Shown: positions 35,049 through 47,170, counted from the stretch's first letter. The stretch: 64,000 nt of DNA from Ochotona curzoniae (GCF_017591425.1 NW_024467119.1:26385001-26449000), one strand, 5' to 3'. Numbers and translations: made by a program. Notes: generated from the sequence alone by a model not told the origin.

Positions 35049-36189
35049 TGTGCTTCTGGCTAGCAGATTCTTCTTGGGGCAGGTTTCTAAGTTGTGTCAC
35101 CCACAGGCCTACAATGCAATTTTATTTATTGCAGTTGGTACATGGCTCCTTGTTTGCAGTCTCTTATGCCACTCCCTCCAGTGAGTTCCACATCTGAGTT
35201 CTTATGTTAGACTTCCACCATGGTCTCTGTAGCCCCAGCTCCTGGCTCATCACTCTCCACTGCCTGTGAAACTGTGCTGAGGCTGCACCGTTGTCTATAC
35301 AAGCTTTCTCTCCCTTCCTGTTGAAGTAGGGCTTAGGATTAGGGAGACACCAGGTGTCCTATATAGCTAAGTTGTTGGTGGTGCTGATCTTGCTGGAAGC
35401 TGTTGGCCATTAGGTCTGAGGGTCACACTGACCTATTTTGAGTCATAAGATGTCAAAGTCAGTATTATTTTCCTGTGGAACTAGTGCACCGTACTGAGCA
35501 CAGGGAGTTTGCTCCCAGCTCAGCACATGCGCAGCTCAGTGTTGTCTATGCAGTCTTAAACTATTTCCCACACTATACAAAATGGTGCTTAATGTGTGTG
35601 TCACTTGTGGAGTTCTTGATCTGCTGTCCATCAGGTCTGGGGGCTACCTGGACCTATTTTTGGTGGAACCTGTAGGATGCCACATCACTGCAATTTACTG
35701 AGTCCAAAATTAGTTCGCTCCTAGCTTAGTACATTAGTAATCCTGTCCCTTAGCCTTTACCTCACTACACAAGATGGTATTCAAATTGGATCAACTGGGG
35801 GGTTTGCACTGTGAAATCCACCCTGTTCCTACAATGCCTGTTTGGGATCTGCTACTCTGCCTCTGTTTCTGCAAGACGAGCAGTTCTTTGTCTGGGTTCA
35901 CCTCCCAAGTTCCCTGCGAACTTTCCTTCCCATCTGGTTGCTGGTGGAGTTTTGGCTTCTTGTGCAGTTCAGATTCACTGCTGGCTGAATGCCGCTGGAA
36001 TGTCTCATCACTGCAACACTATCCCATTATTTCTGCTGCTTTCTTGTATCCATCAGTCTCCAGGTGCCTCTCCTCCGTTGTTCTGTTCTCTCCTATTTCC
36101 TGGAATGTGCACTCTCTGCTTCACCCTGGCTAATGTTTCTCTGTTTAAATGTATCCTCATCTTATTCATATCTTGATTCTCCTTCAAAA

Positions 36190-36515
36190 ATAAAAAAAAT
36201 TTTTAAAGATTTATTTGTTGTTTTATTTGAAAAGCAAGTTATAAAGAGAGAGGGAGAGATGAAAGATCTTTCATCCACTGGCTCACTCCCCAAATGACCA
36301 GAACAGACAGAACTGGGCTGGTCCAAAGGTGGGAGCCAAGAGCTTCTGAGTATCTCACATAGGTGGCAGAGGTTCAGTCAATTGGGTCATCCTCTGCTAC
36401 TTTTCCAGGCCATTAGCATGGAGCTGGATAGGAAATGCAGCAGCCAGAACTCAAATCAGTGTCAAATTGGGATGCATATGTTGCAGGTGGAGGCTCAGCC
36501 TGCCATGCTCTAAGA
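36190..36515 (-). repeat. C-SINE
   Basis: Reverse copy with an A-rich interrupted tail starting eight bases beyond the L1 5' end. Head side ggctcagcctgccatgctc. Confidence 0.8.
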
Positions 36516-36914
36516 TTGGCATCTATTCCTTGATGAGGACATTTAGCCACCTTAAAAACTGGTTGTTTGGAAAGACCAGACAAAAGCAAGCTGCTTGTCC
36601 AAACCATAACCACTGGAATCTTGAGATGGCTTCTGATCAATTAGGCTCCTACTATTTTGCTTTGCTTTGTTATTATGTGCAAGATTCTTGAGGTAATTCC
36701 AGAACTATGCAATTTGGTAATAAAACACTAATGAGATCTGAGATTAGCAAATGATATACATAGGCAACCTACACCAGTATAACCAAATTGGTTATTATTA
36801 TCAGAAGTAATAGGGCTTAAATAGTTGGATAGTGTGGATTAGGGAAAAATTTTTCCTGAGAATTTGGCTTCTATTTCAGCAAGCTTCTTTGCTCATTTAA
36901 TTCAAAGAGCATCA

Positions 36915-37242
36915 AAGAAAGAACAGATTATTTACTTGAAAGACATAGTTCAAGAGGGAGAGACAGACAGAAAGAAATCTCCTATGTACTGATTCATACC
37001 CTAAATATGGCTCCAGCAGCTGGGACTGGGCCAGACCAGAGCCAAGAGCCAAGAACCCCATCTGTGTCTCCCATTTAGGAGGCACAGGCTCAAGTACTTG
37101 GGCCACATTCTGTTGCTTTGTCAGGCACATTAGCAAAGAGATGGTTTGGCAGTGGAACAAGCAAGACTTGTACCAGGGCTCTGATAGGGGACGCTGGCTT
37201 TACAGGTTGTGACTTAACCCACTGCACAACTGTGTCAGGTCC
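36915..37242 (-). repeat. C-SINE
   Basis: Reverse copy: attatttacttgaaagacat tail, cactgcacaactgtgtcagg head. Confidence 0.8.
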
Positions 37243-38424
37243 AGCTTTTGTCTCCTCCTTCCTTATCGTATTGTATTCCTTTACATACAACTTGGTCCTC
37301 TTGTATTCTTTCTTCCTTGACTTGTTCATCCATCAACCTTGTTCATCCATCACATTATCAATACAAACTACTCCTTCAAGTTATATCCTAAAATATTAAA
37401 CACAATGCTTTTTGGGATACTGGTTTCACAAATTTCTTCTGGAATCTAAGTTGTTTAAGGCTAGAAACTACGAATTTCCTGACGATCAAGCACAGTGGCA
37501 TTCATTAACATATTTGAAACATTGGAAAAATGGATTTGCTCATAATTTCAATTCTAGACCAAATAACCCACAATCTTGCCTTTCTTATCACAGTAACTCA
37601 TGAATTTAGTCTCTGCTGGTCACATACACAACAAAGGTTACTGTGGAGTTCGATTATGAAAGCCAACAAACTTTTCTTTCAACTTTCAAATACATTTTGA
37701 AATTATTCACAGAACTCTGAAATATTCACAGAGTAATGCTTTAAGTGTTTTTATTACCTACTCCCTTTTCATTACATTTTCAAATGTGATTAAAAGTAAC
37801 TGTCAGTTTGCCAGTTTTGTTCATCTGAGTTTATTGGAGCAAATCTATTTATAAAGCATTTGATTTTAGCAATTTGGTGCAATGAAGAAATTAACAGGTC
37901 TTCCATTGCTTAAACCAGTAAAAATTTTTGTGTAAATTCTAGAACTGTGGTACAGGATTCTGCACAGTTTTTAAAAACGTTTCCTGGTGTTTCAGACGTA
38001 CATACCAACCTACCCTACTCACAGACAAGTGCAAGTGACTGCCCTTCTTAGGGCGCTAAAATGGTGCTGCAGCTCCATTAAGTTGTTTCTCATTCTGTAC
38101 CACTTGTAAGTCAAATAACCCACGTTAAATACAATATAAGATAGTATTAGTGATTCCTATCCTTCTCTGGTGCTTTAAAATTTCTTCTGAAGACATAGAG
38201 CTAGAAATAAGATATTTTACAAGACATGATGTCACAGTAATGATTTTTATCCAAGTCATTAAAACAATTGTATTAGAGAAGCAAAATAACCATCAGAAAT
38301 AATTTTAGATTAGAAATGAGCTATCTAAATAACTCTTCTCTAGTTATAAAAAGAAATCTGAGTACATGGCTCCAAAACTGAGGATACCACTGATTTTTAG
38401 AAATCAATTTCCCTTTCCATTAAT

Positions 38425-39095
38425 GGATTTCAGGACATGTTACCCCCAAAATATGGCACTCAGGGCGCCAATGGCACTGGGGAAAACTCACTGGCTGCCC
38501 AGGGGCAAGTTTGTGGAGATTTGGTTTGTGGGCTTGCAGGGATTTGGTGATGGCACAGGTTGGAGAATATGGGGGCCTGGGTCTCACATCTAGGATTGGT
38601 GGTCTGACGATGGAACTCATGTGTCAGAGCTGGGCCTCCTCAGTGGAATAGATGGAGCAGTGGATATCTGGCCAAGATGATATGGCAGCCCATCGGGGCC
38701 TGCAGAAGACTTCTGAGGAAGGAGGACAGAACAACTACCCCACTCAAACTATGACAGCAAATATCTGTGAGATTCTAAGTTTCAACTATGTAAACAAAAG
38801 GACATTGGAAGGGGCTTTACACTCTAGGATCAGCGGGACTGATGGCATTTCAAAACTGGTGAAACCACTTGGGCAGAACCCTTGGAGCATTTGCTGTTTT
38901 GGGGTCCATGGGTTGATATGGCATGGCATTCCCCAACCCTGGGTACTGGAGCAGTCGGAAGGCTGGGTATTGCTTATCCTCTTAAGTTCCTCCTTCTCCC
39001 ACATACAGGAAGCAGAAATAGAACTTTTGGAAACAAACAGGTGGAGGATTACTATGCTAGGCCTGCACTAGCTCATTATTCTGCTTTTCAAATAA
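38425..39095 (+). mobile_element. VNTR-family retroposon, no VNTR part
   Basis: Aligned by eye to 62210-62800: tgatggcacaggttggagaa, tctaggattggtggtctgac, acatctaagttt-type middle and gcattccccaaccctgggta. Its last part departs from the other copies, ending in caaataagtgac and an A-rich stretch. The 139-codon frame on this strand is only a gap between stops. Confidence 0.65.
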
Positions 39096-39289
39096 GTGAC
39101 ATAAAATAAAAATGAGTCGTTAAGTACACAAATAGTATATTTAAAGGCTTTAGAATTTCTCTCAATTTTTATTTCTCTGGGAACATTTGAATTTTGAGAG
39201 TAAAACTATCCATTATATACGTAAAATGGTCTACAGATGTCTAAACAGTTTGCTTAAATATGGCTTCATTTTATTCTTTTTTAATTTTA

Positions 39290-39400
39290 AAATATTTTAA
39301 TTCATTTATTTGAAAGGCAGAATTGCAGAGCTACAAAGGGAGACAAAGAGAGAGAGGGAGACCTCCCATCTACTGGCTTATTCTCTATATGGCAGCAAAA
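39290..39400 (-). repeat. C-SINE fragment
   Basis: Tail and CT-rich part only, in reverse: ttcatttatttgaaaggcag and gacctcccatctactggctt. Confidence 0.65.
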
Positions 39401-41659
39401 GTCATAAGGGATGCTTGCCTCACAGATGGCTTATCATACTTCTTCATGATGCTGGGCTCAATGTGGTTTCTTTCTAAAACCACAACAATTGTATCTTGCT
39501 TGACAATTCTATTTAGGCAGCTATAAAAATGTCACTCATGAATAACCAAGTCTATTTAAAAATATGATTTTATGGCAGCTCAGTTTTGTCTACAGAGTTT
39601 TGGAAGGAAGTACTGTATTTCCGCTACCATCCTAACATTTCAGTTGCCATCTTGCATTTTTCCAGACAAAAATAACTGATAAGATAATTAGCAAAAGAAA
39701 TAAATGTTATGATGAAAGTCTTCTATAATGCAACAGGGTTTTTTAATATTGTTTTTATCAAGTACAAACCTTCAAAGGAACAGAGATCCTGTTCTTCCAC
39801 CAGTGTGATCTGCACAGAACAGAGGGATATTCTACAGAAGTAGAAGGATATGAAAGCAGTCACTTCGTTATGCCTTCATGAATCCGGTATTTACACAAAA
39901 GCAAAAAAGCCAACAATACTAAGGGGAACTGATATTTATTTCATTGTTTTGAGAACTGGATGAAAAGATCAATAAACATTAGCATATATTTTTAGTTTTC
40001 AGAAGGGAATAATGTATATATTATTTTATATTATATTAAATATATAAAATATTTCAGCAAGGAACTAGCTTTGTTATATGAGCACATAACTCCAAATACA
40101 AAAACAAAATCATTAGACAATCTCTGTCATTGCTTTGGTATTACCTCCTTGCTTTTCAAATAGAAGGGAGGAAGGGAGGATTGCTTGGATGGTAAGCTAT
40201 TTCATGCAAAAAAATAAATAAATAGTATGTACTTGTTATAAAGTGCTAACTATAATACATAGCATCCCAAGAGAGCAAAAGAAAAATCCATTTGTTATCA
40301 AATGGCACAAAGTATTAAGCTCCAGTTTAATATCCATCCATACTTGAGAAAAGAAACTAAGAATGATAATATCCCTTTTAAAAATTACATTTATCATCAA
40401 GGATGAGATCAGAGAAGTGACTTGTAGCAACTGTCCCCTCTAAATACATGTACCTTAATGTCTGTTTAGAACATACAAATTCAAAATAATTTCAAATTAA
40501 TTTTGAGAGTAAAATGGTCTACAGATGTCTAAACTGAATATATTTGTAAAAAAGAGCATGGTTTACTCCAAGTGATTCATACACTTGTCAAATAACCGAC
40601 ATTATTAATTTTCAGAATGCTAGATATTAAATTTATCTTCATGCTTTATAGTTTGCTTCCAAGGAACATCTGAAGTAATTTATCTAGTTCAAACACATTT
40701 AACTTGAAGGACCTATTAATTCTGAACTTACAAATGCACAACAAGATGCAACATGTCGAAGACAACTGATACGCCCTCTTAATCAACAGTTTTGACTGTA
40801 GATAATGAGGAATGTAATAGAACAGGAATAGTTAGAATCTAGCATTTTAAAAGCTGCACACCAAAGTTTACTTCAAAGACTTAATAAATAAGAACTTTTT
40901 ATATTTCCTATAAAGTCTTGGCAAAAACTCACAAAGTCAAGTTGCACATTGTTTCCCTTCCTAGTTAGGGATTGTATTATTCTCTCCTGGTCTGATCAGA
41001 TTGCAAATTTGATATTTTCTTTCTGTTTTGTGATTATCCTCACGATTCTTCACGGTATTTGACTTACACAGACTCAAATGATATACAATGATATTCTATC
41101 ATCTTCATGAACAGAATCCAACTCTTGCATTGCTTTAACTCCTATCATTCATACCAGACTTTGACACTTTTTAAAACTTTTTTAAACATAAAGATTTATT
41201 TATTCTCCCCCATAATACAGATTTACAAGCAAAGGGGCTTATTGATGTGTTATATAGTTAGTGATTGTTTAGACACTTAATTTTTCATTATCATTCTTTC
41301 TTGAAACTTTTTCCTTCCTTCTGGTTTATATCTCCTTCCTGAACATATTTTAGTAAATTCTCCACTGAGAGTTTGTTGACAGTAAGTACTCTCTGATTAC
41401 ATATGGGAATATTTTTGTTTTGACTTTAACTTTGAACCACAGTTTAGCAAGGTATCAAACTCTATCTGTATTCTCCAAAACAATACCAATTAGCTACATA
41501 TGACTTTTAAAAACTTGCAATATATCCATAGCAAATTAGGAAGAAAACTTTTCATTTATTTTTAAAACGAATACTTAAGCAGTATTGGGAAATTTCAGTT
41601 TTTTAAAAGAACTAAGGCATGCAAATGCACGTTTTTCAACAGTGCATTTTATGAAATTT

Positions 41660-41965
41660 AGATATTCTTTTAGAAATTTATTTATTTGAAAGGAAAAGTG
41701 ACAGACTGAAAGAAACACCTTTCCATCCACTGACTGGTTCACTCTCCAAATGTCTACAACAGCACAGGACCCTGGAACTCTATCTGGAGCCCCCATTTGG
41801 GTGGCAGGAGCTTAAGTACATGGGTCATCCCCTACTGCTTTGCCAGACGCATTAGCAGAGAGCTACACTAGAACAGGAGCAGCTAGAATTGGAACTGGTG
41901 TTCTGATATGGGATGCCAGCATCACATACGGCAGTTTAAGCTCAACACAATGCAGACCTCTGAAA
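41660..41965 (-). repeat. C-SINE
   Basis: Reverse copy with aatttatttatttgaaagg tail, ctgatatgggatgccagcat near the head. Confidence 0.82.
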
Positions 41966-42959
41966 TCTAAAAAAAAATTTTTAAATGAAACTTGTGGTCT
42001 GAATTGAAATGTGCTATCAGTGGTTTTGATGACTTTGTATCAAAGAGCACACAATATCTTATTAACTTATTCATACTGATCACATATTGAAATAATATTT
42101 AATAGAATAAATAAAATTATAAAAATGATTCTATTTTTATTTTTAACGTGGCTTCCATCTTTATGGCACATATTTTGTTTTACAGTGCTATTCTAGATTG
42201 AGTTATTCTTTTTGATAATTTAAAAATTTTTTTACAATTATTGAGAATCTCACAGCAGTTTTAAAATTCTATTTTAATAAGCTAAGTAGTTTTAGAATCT
42301 ATGTATTTCTACTGAAGTCCATATCTTGTTGTTGTGAATTGCTACACTTGGTTCCTTCAGGCCTTTCTCCTTAGCTAGTAGACAGCCATCTCTTGTCTTT
42401 ACACACTCTCCAGTGTGTGTGTGTCCTACTTTCCTGTTCTTGCAAGGACAGCTGTTACACTGGGTTAGGATCCTGCCTAACAACATGATTTTAACTTTAT
42501 TACCTCTTTAAAAGTCCTATTAGGAATAAACTGTACTCTTCTTTATAATATGGTTACATGTTGTTGTAGAATATTTAGAATACACTTATATGCTTTTATA
42601 GAAGTGCTTTATAAATTTTCACAGTGCCTTTAACTTTTCTTTTTATTCTTTTATAACTTGTCAGTTTAATATGCTGATTCAATAAACTAACTAGATATCC
42701 TTACTATATAACCAGTATTGGAATTAGAGACAGTTTTTTAAAGGTGGGTAATTTTCTGTTTGGTCTGCAAATAAATGAACTTTTGATTTTAAAAAGGATT
42801 TGATAAGAAAACATTTTCTTCTTAAAAACAGTTTCAAATTATTAAGAATGGCAAAGCTCAATGTGAAAAAACTAACAAATGTAAAAATATTTATATTCAT
42901 TTTTATTGTAGTATTAATTAAGGAAGAATTGAATAAAATAATTGCACACGCCAGACGAG

Positions 42960-43438
42960 TGCAATCTGATGTCTGATCTATGAATATGATTTATCTCAAT
43001 CAAGATAACATATATACCCATCACCCCCAAGTTTTCCCATTTTCTTCTTTACCCCAGCTTCCTGTGCTTTGTTTCTTCCCTCACCACTATCATCTTTGTC
43101 ATAATCAGTTTATAGACTTTTTTAGAATTTTAGTATAAATTTTCATCTGATTTCTTCACTTAATGTCATTATTTTAAAATTAATCTACTTTGCTTCACAT
43201 CTCAGTAATTCACTCTTTTTGACTTCATGGTATTTCATTATAGGGATATACTGCAAGATGTTTATCCATTCACCTGTTGATAGGCATCTAAACTGTTTCT
43301 GATTGTTGGCTACAACAAATGAATCAGCTATGAACTTTTACATACAGCCATTTTATAGACATGAGTATATTTATTTTGGGAAGGTAAGCACTTTTAATTT
43401 AATTATAAATATGGCAGGTGTACATTTAACTTCTTTTT
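42960..43438 (+). mobile_element. Old L1M 3' region, left part
   Basis: tggtatttcattatagggat, tgtttatccattcacctgtt and gcatctaaactgtttctgat follow the well-known mammalian L1M 3' sequence. It continues at 46443 after the young L1 inserted in it. Confidence 0.75.
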
Positions 43439-43744
43439 CATACTCCTGGTTTGCTTTTCTTTTAAATTTTAATTCTTTTTATTATTATCATTTTATGATA
43501 CAGTTCCATAGGATCTGGGATTTCCATTTCCCTCTCCGCAAGTCCCTCCCCCCTCACTGAGTTCCTCTATATCATTACTATAGTACAGTTCTTCCTACAC
43601 AGTCATATGTCCATCATTGCAGGTATGGACAATGACAGAGAGTTCAGCATGCTATTGTCAAGTTACAGTACACAGCTTCATTGGGGATCCATCTTTGTCT
43701 GGAAGTAGAGATGCATACTGTAATGCATCTTCACACTGGGATAT

Positions 43745-43992
43745 GATAGTCTCCATTACACAATTACTGTACATCCCCTTAAATGAAAAGTCACAAAACA
43801 AAATCAACAACAGGAAGAAAAATAAAAATTTACAATGTTATGAAGTTAAATTACATGCTGCTAGACATGATAGTCTGCATTACAGTCATTATATAGCTCC
43901 TTAAATGAAAAGCCACAAAACAAGTTCAACAACCAGAAGAAAAAAAAGACATTATTGACACCATGAAGTTAAATAACATGCTACTGAATGAC
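43745..43992 (+). repeat. 124-bp tandem duplication within the L1
   Basis: Two units beginning gatagtctccattacac (43745) and gatagtctgcattacag (43869), each continuing with ccttaaatgaaaag(t/c)cacaaaac, a polypurine stretch and atgaagttaaat(t/a)acatgct. Identity is roughly 80% by eye. Confidence 0.8.
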
Positions 43993-44099
43993 TAATGTGT
44001 CGCTGAAGAAATGAAAATCAAGAACCTACTGTATGATCTATGAATCACTGATGAATTTAATGAGAAGAAAATTTTTTGAAAAGGTGAATCTAACAAGAA

Positions 44100-44260
44100 A
44101 AATCAAAATCCATTTCAGTTTCTGCTAATCTTTGTTGTTGAAATATGTCTCCTTTAGGCAACAAATAGATGGGTTTTGTTTTTTAATCCAGTCTACTAAT
44201 CCATGACGTTTGATTGATGAGTTTAAGCCATTTACATTCATGGCTAATACGAATGGTTGG
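44100..44260 (-). pseudogene. L1 ORF2 endonuclease N-terminal fragment
   Basis: On the minus strand the sequence reads NVNGLNSSIKRHGLVDWIKK and then a CCLKETYF-like segment (44240 down to 44130), the start of the L1 endonuclease domain. It stops at about 44100. Confidence 0.75.
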
Positions 44261-44411
44261 TAATTTGATTCTGTCATTTTAGCAATGGATTGTTCATTGA
44301 TTTAGTGTTCTGTTGTCATTTTACTGGGTTGTTGCATTTGCCTTTGGTTTCAGTGGGCGCTATTCCTTTTCTCTGTCAAGAGAACATCTTTAAGCATCAT
44401 TTGTAGGGCAG

Positions 44412-45300
44412 GGTTGGAAGAGGCATATTCTTTTAACTTTTCTTTACTGTGGAAGAATTTTAATTCACTTTCAAAGACAAAGGAAAGCTTTGCTGGGTAC
44501 GTTACCCTGGTTCAAAATTATCTGCTTTTGGAATCTGGAATATGTCACTCCATTCTCTTCTGGCCTGTAGAGTTTCTTGTGAAAGGTCTCCTGTGTGTTT
44601 AACTGGCATTACTTTATATGTCAGTTGATTTTTTTTCACATGCACATTTAAGGATCTTTTCCTTATGTTTGATTGAAGAGAGCTTGATGATCATGTGTCA
44701 TGGTGAAGACCACTTTTGGTCAAGCCTGTTGGGAGTTCTGTACCCCTCCTGGATATTGTTTTCTGATTCTTTCTCTAGATTAGGGAAATTTTCCCTCATT
44801 ATTTCATTAAATACATTTTAAAACCCAGCTTCTCTTTGTGCACCTTTAGGAACTCCCATAACTATTATATTAGGCCTCTTAATAGTATCTTTCAATTCTT
44901 GAATACCTTTTTGGCCTGACCCTGCTATGCTTCAGGCTTTTTGTAAGTTTCCCTCTAGTGACAGGAAATATCTTCTAAATTTGAGATTATTTCTTCTTCT
45001 TCTTTCATTCTATTTCGGAGACTCTCCACTGTACTTTTAATTTATTACACTGTATTCTTCATTTCTGATATATCAGCTTTCATTTGATTCATTTCCAGTG
45101 TGACATATTCCTTAAATTCCTTGAATGCCTGCTTTACGTGCTTCTCGCTGTTGATAAGAAGTTTTATAACAAGTGTTTTGAATTCGGTATCCCCATTTTC
45201 TCAATTCTTCCTCAGGTAACTCTGAGGTTGGCAAAGACTACTTTGCAGCAGAGTCTTCAGTAATATTCATTGTGCCTTTGTCTCTTTGGTTCTTGGTCAT
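44412..45300 (-). pseudogene. L1 ORF1 remnant, second copy
   Basis: Start codon at 45300 followed by a peptide like that of the 35048 copy (MTKNQRDKGTMN). The C-terminal domain region 44420-44720 parallels 33855-34150. No frame longer than about 60 codons survives on this strand, so it is dead. Confidence 0.75.
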
Positions 45301-46442
45301 TGTACATCTGGTTAGCAGAATCTTCTCCTTGGGGCAGGTTTCTAAGTTGTGTCACCCACAGGTCTGCAATTCGATTTTACTTATTGCAGTTGGTACATGG
45401 CTCCTTGTTTGCAGTCTCTTGTGCCACTCCCTCCAGTGAGTTCCACATCTGAGTTCTTATGTTAGACTTCCACCATGGTCTCTGTAGCCCCAGCTCCTGG
45501 CTCACCACTCTCCACTGCCTGTGAAACTGTGCTGAGGCTGCACCGTTGTCTATACAAGCTTTCTCTCCCTTCCTGTTGAAGTAGGGCCTAGGATTAGGGA
45601 GACACCAGGTGTCCTATATAGCTAAGTTGTTGTTGGTGCTGATCTTGCTGGAAATTGTTGACTGTTAGGTCTGAGGGTCACACTGACCTATTTTGAGTCT
45701 TAAGATGCCATAGTCGATATTATTTTCCTGTGGGACCAGTTCAATGCCTAGCTCAGCGCATTCCCAGCTCCTGTTGTCTATGCAGTCTTAAACTATTTCC
45801 CACACTATACAAAATGGTGCTTAATGTGTGTGTGCCACTTGTGGAGTTCTTGATCTGCTGTCCATCAGGTCTGAGGGCTATCTGGACTTATCTTGAGTGG
45901 AACCTGTAGGATGCCATGTTGTTGCAGTTATCTGAACTAGAAATGATTTCACTCTCAGCTCAGCGCATGTGCAGTATTGTCCACAGCCCTTGCCTCCTTA
46001 AACAACATGGCATCTGATATGGCTCTAGGTGGCGGACTGGGTTGTAAAATCCATCCTGTTTTTGCAGTGCCCGTCTGGGATCTGCAACTCTATCTCTGCT
46101 CCTAGTTAGATCAAACAAACCAGCAGGATGAGCAGTTCTTCGTCTGGGTTTACCTCCGGAGCACCTCTGGTGAAAGCCCCTTCCCACCTGGTTGCTGGTG
46201 TAGTTTTAGCTGCCAGTGCAATTCAAATCTCCACTCACTGAATGAAGCTGGGGTATCAGTCACTGCAACACCACACTGTTGTGTCTGCTGCTTTCCTGTG
46301 TCTGTCAGTCTCCGGGTACCTTTCTGCTGTTGGTCTGTCCTCTCCTATTTCCCCAGATTGTGCCAGCTCTGGTTCACACTGGTTAATATTTCTCCATCTG
46401 TTTAAACGTATCTTTATCCTAGTCCACCATCTTGATTCTCCC

Positions 46443-46975
46443 TACATTTAACTTTTTTTGAAACTGTTTGCCAGATAAAGTGTATCATTTTACACTCTTA
46501 CCAGCAAAGCCTGAAGGTTCCAACTCCTTTTGAACTTTGCCAATTATGGTATGGTCAGTCTTTTTAATTTTAGACATTGCAATAGATATGCAGTAGAATC
46601 TCTGTAATTTATTTTAATGTGTATCTTCTTGACAACTGTGAGATCAAGTCTTACACAAGCTCTACTAATTTTTTCATAGAATTTACTGAAATCTAAAATT
46701 TGAATTTCCTCTTCAGTAAAGTGCTCAAATCTTACTGGGTTGCCTATTTCTTGCTATTGTGTTTTAAAAGGTTTTAATATATTCTGGGTACATACCTTTT
46801 ATGAATTAAATTATCAGTATAATTTTCATTCATTATTTTAGGTGAATATGTTTAATTATGATGAAGTATATTTTGTTTCATTTTGTAGATCATATACTTT
46901 TTGTCATATCTAGGAAATCCTTGCCAAATTTAGAGGTCCCATTATCATCTTATGTTTCTTTTAGATGGAAAATCT
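46443..46975 (+). mobile_element. Old L1M 3' region, right part
   Basis: Continues 42960-43438: gtatcattttacactcttac, tggtatggtcagtctttttaa, tattctgggtacataccttt and tgtcatatctaggaaatcc, in L1M order. Confidence 0.78.
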
Positions 46976-47134
46976 TTGTTTATGTCTCTTTGCCTTTCAA
47001 ATAATCAAATAAAATGGAAATAATAAGATTTAAACTTTTATTTAACTTCTTTAAGGTTGTTTTAGCTACCTATGAAGTTCATTGTGCTTCAGTATGAACT
47101 TCAAATTCAACTTGAGGATTTAGATGAGTTGTAA

Positions 47135-47166
<32 letters not shown>

Positions 47167-47170
47167 AATT
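47135..47170 (+). repeat. (CAAAA)n microsatellite
   Basis: Five to six acaaa units after an A-run. Confidence 0.9.

Larger units (their letters stand above)
33851..36182 (-). mobile_element. L1 element, 5' end intact, 3' part missing
   Basis: From high to low coordinate: the L1 5' terminus ggagaatcaagat, a 5' UTR of about 1.13 kb (35049-36182), ORF1 (35048 down to about 33851), then an abrupt end. ORF2 and the 3' UTR are absent, the reverse of the usual 5' truncation. A C-SINE is inserted within ORF1. The element lies in sense to PTPN13. The 5' UTR shows a degenerate internal repetition (gatcttgctgg...aggtctgagggtcacactga near 35387 against gatctgctgtcc...aggtctgggggctacctgga near 35619). 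Confidence 0.85.
43439..46442 (-). mobile_element. L1 insertion, internally deleted and rearranged, both termini present
   Basis: From high to low coordinate: 5' terminus ggagaatcaagatggtgg at 46442, a 5' UTR of about 1.14 kb, ORF1 start codon at 45300, ORF1 to about 44412, the first part of the ORF2 endonuclease region (about 44260-44100), a rearranged zone (43745-44090), then 3' UTR and A-rich end (43760 to about 43460). Most of ORF2 is missing. The flanks tacatttaacttcttttt (43421-43438) and tacatttaactttttttg (46443-46460) are a long target-site duplication, so termini and insertion site are certain. It is in sense to PTPN13. Confidence 0.88.

Noticed and set aside
35774..36176. 119- and 121-codon plus-strand open frames
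   Set aside because: Antisense of the L1 5' UTR. No start context or conservation in the second L1 copy.
38652..39071. 139-codon plus-strand open frame
   Set aside because: It lies wholly within a retroposon copy, and the other copies do not keep the frame.
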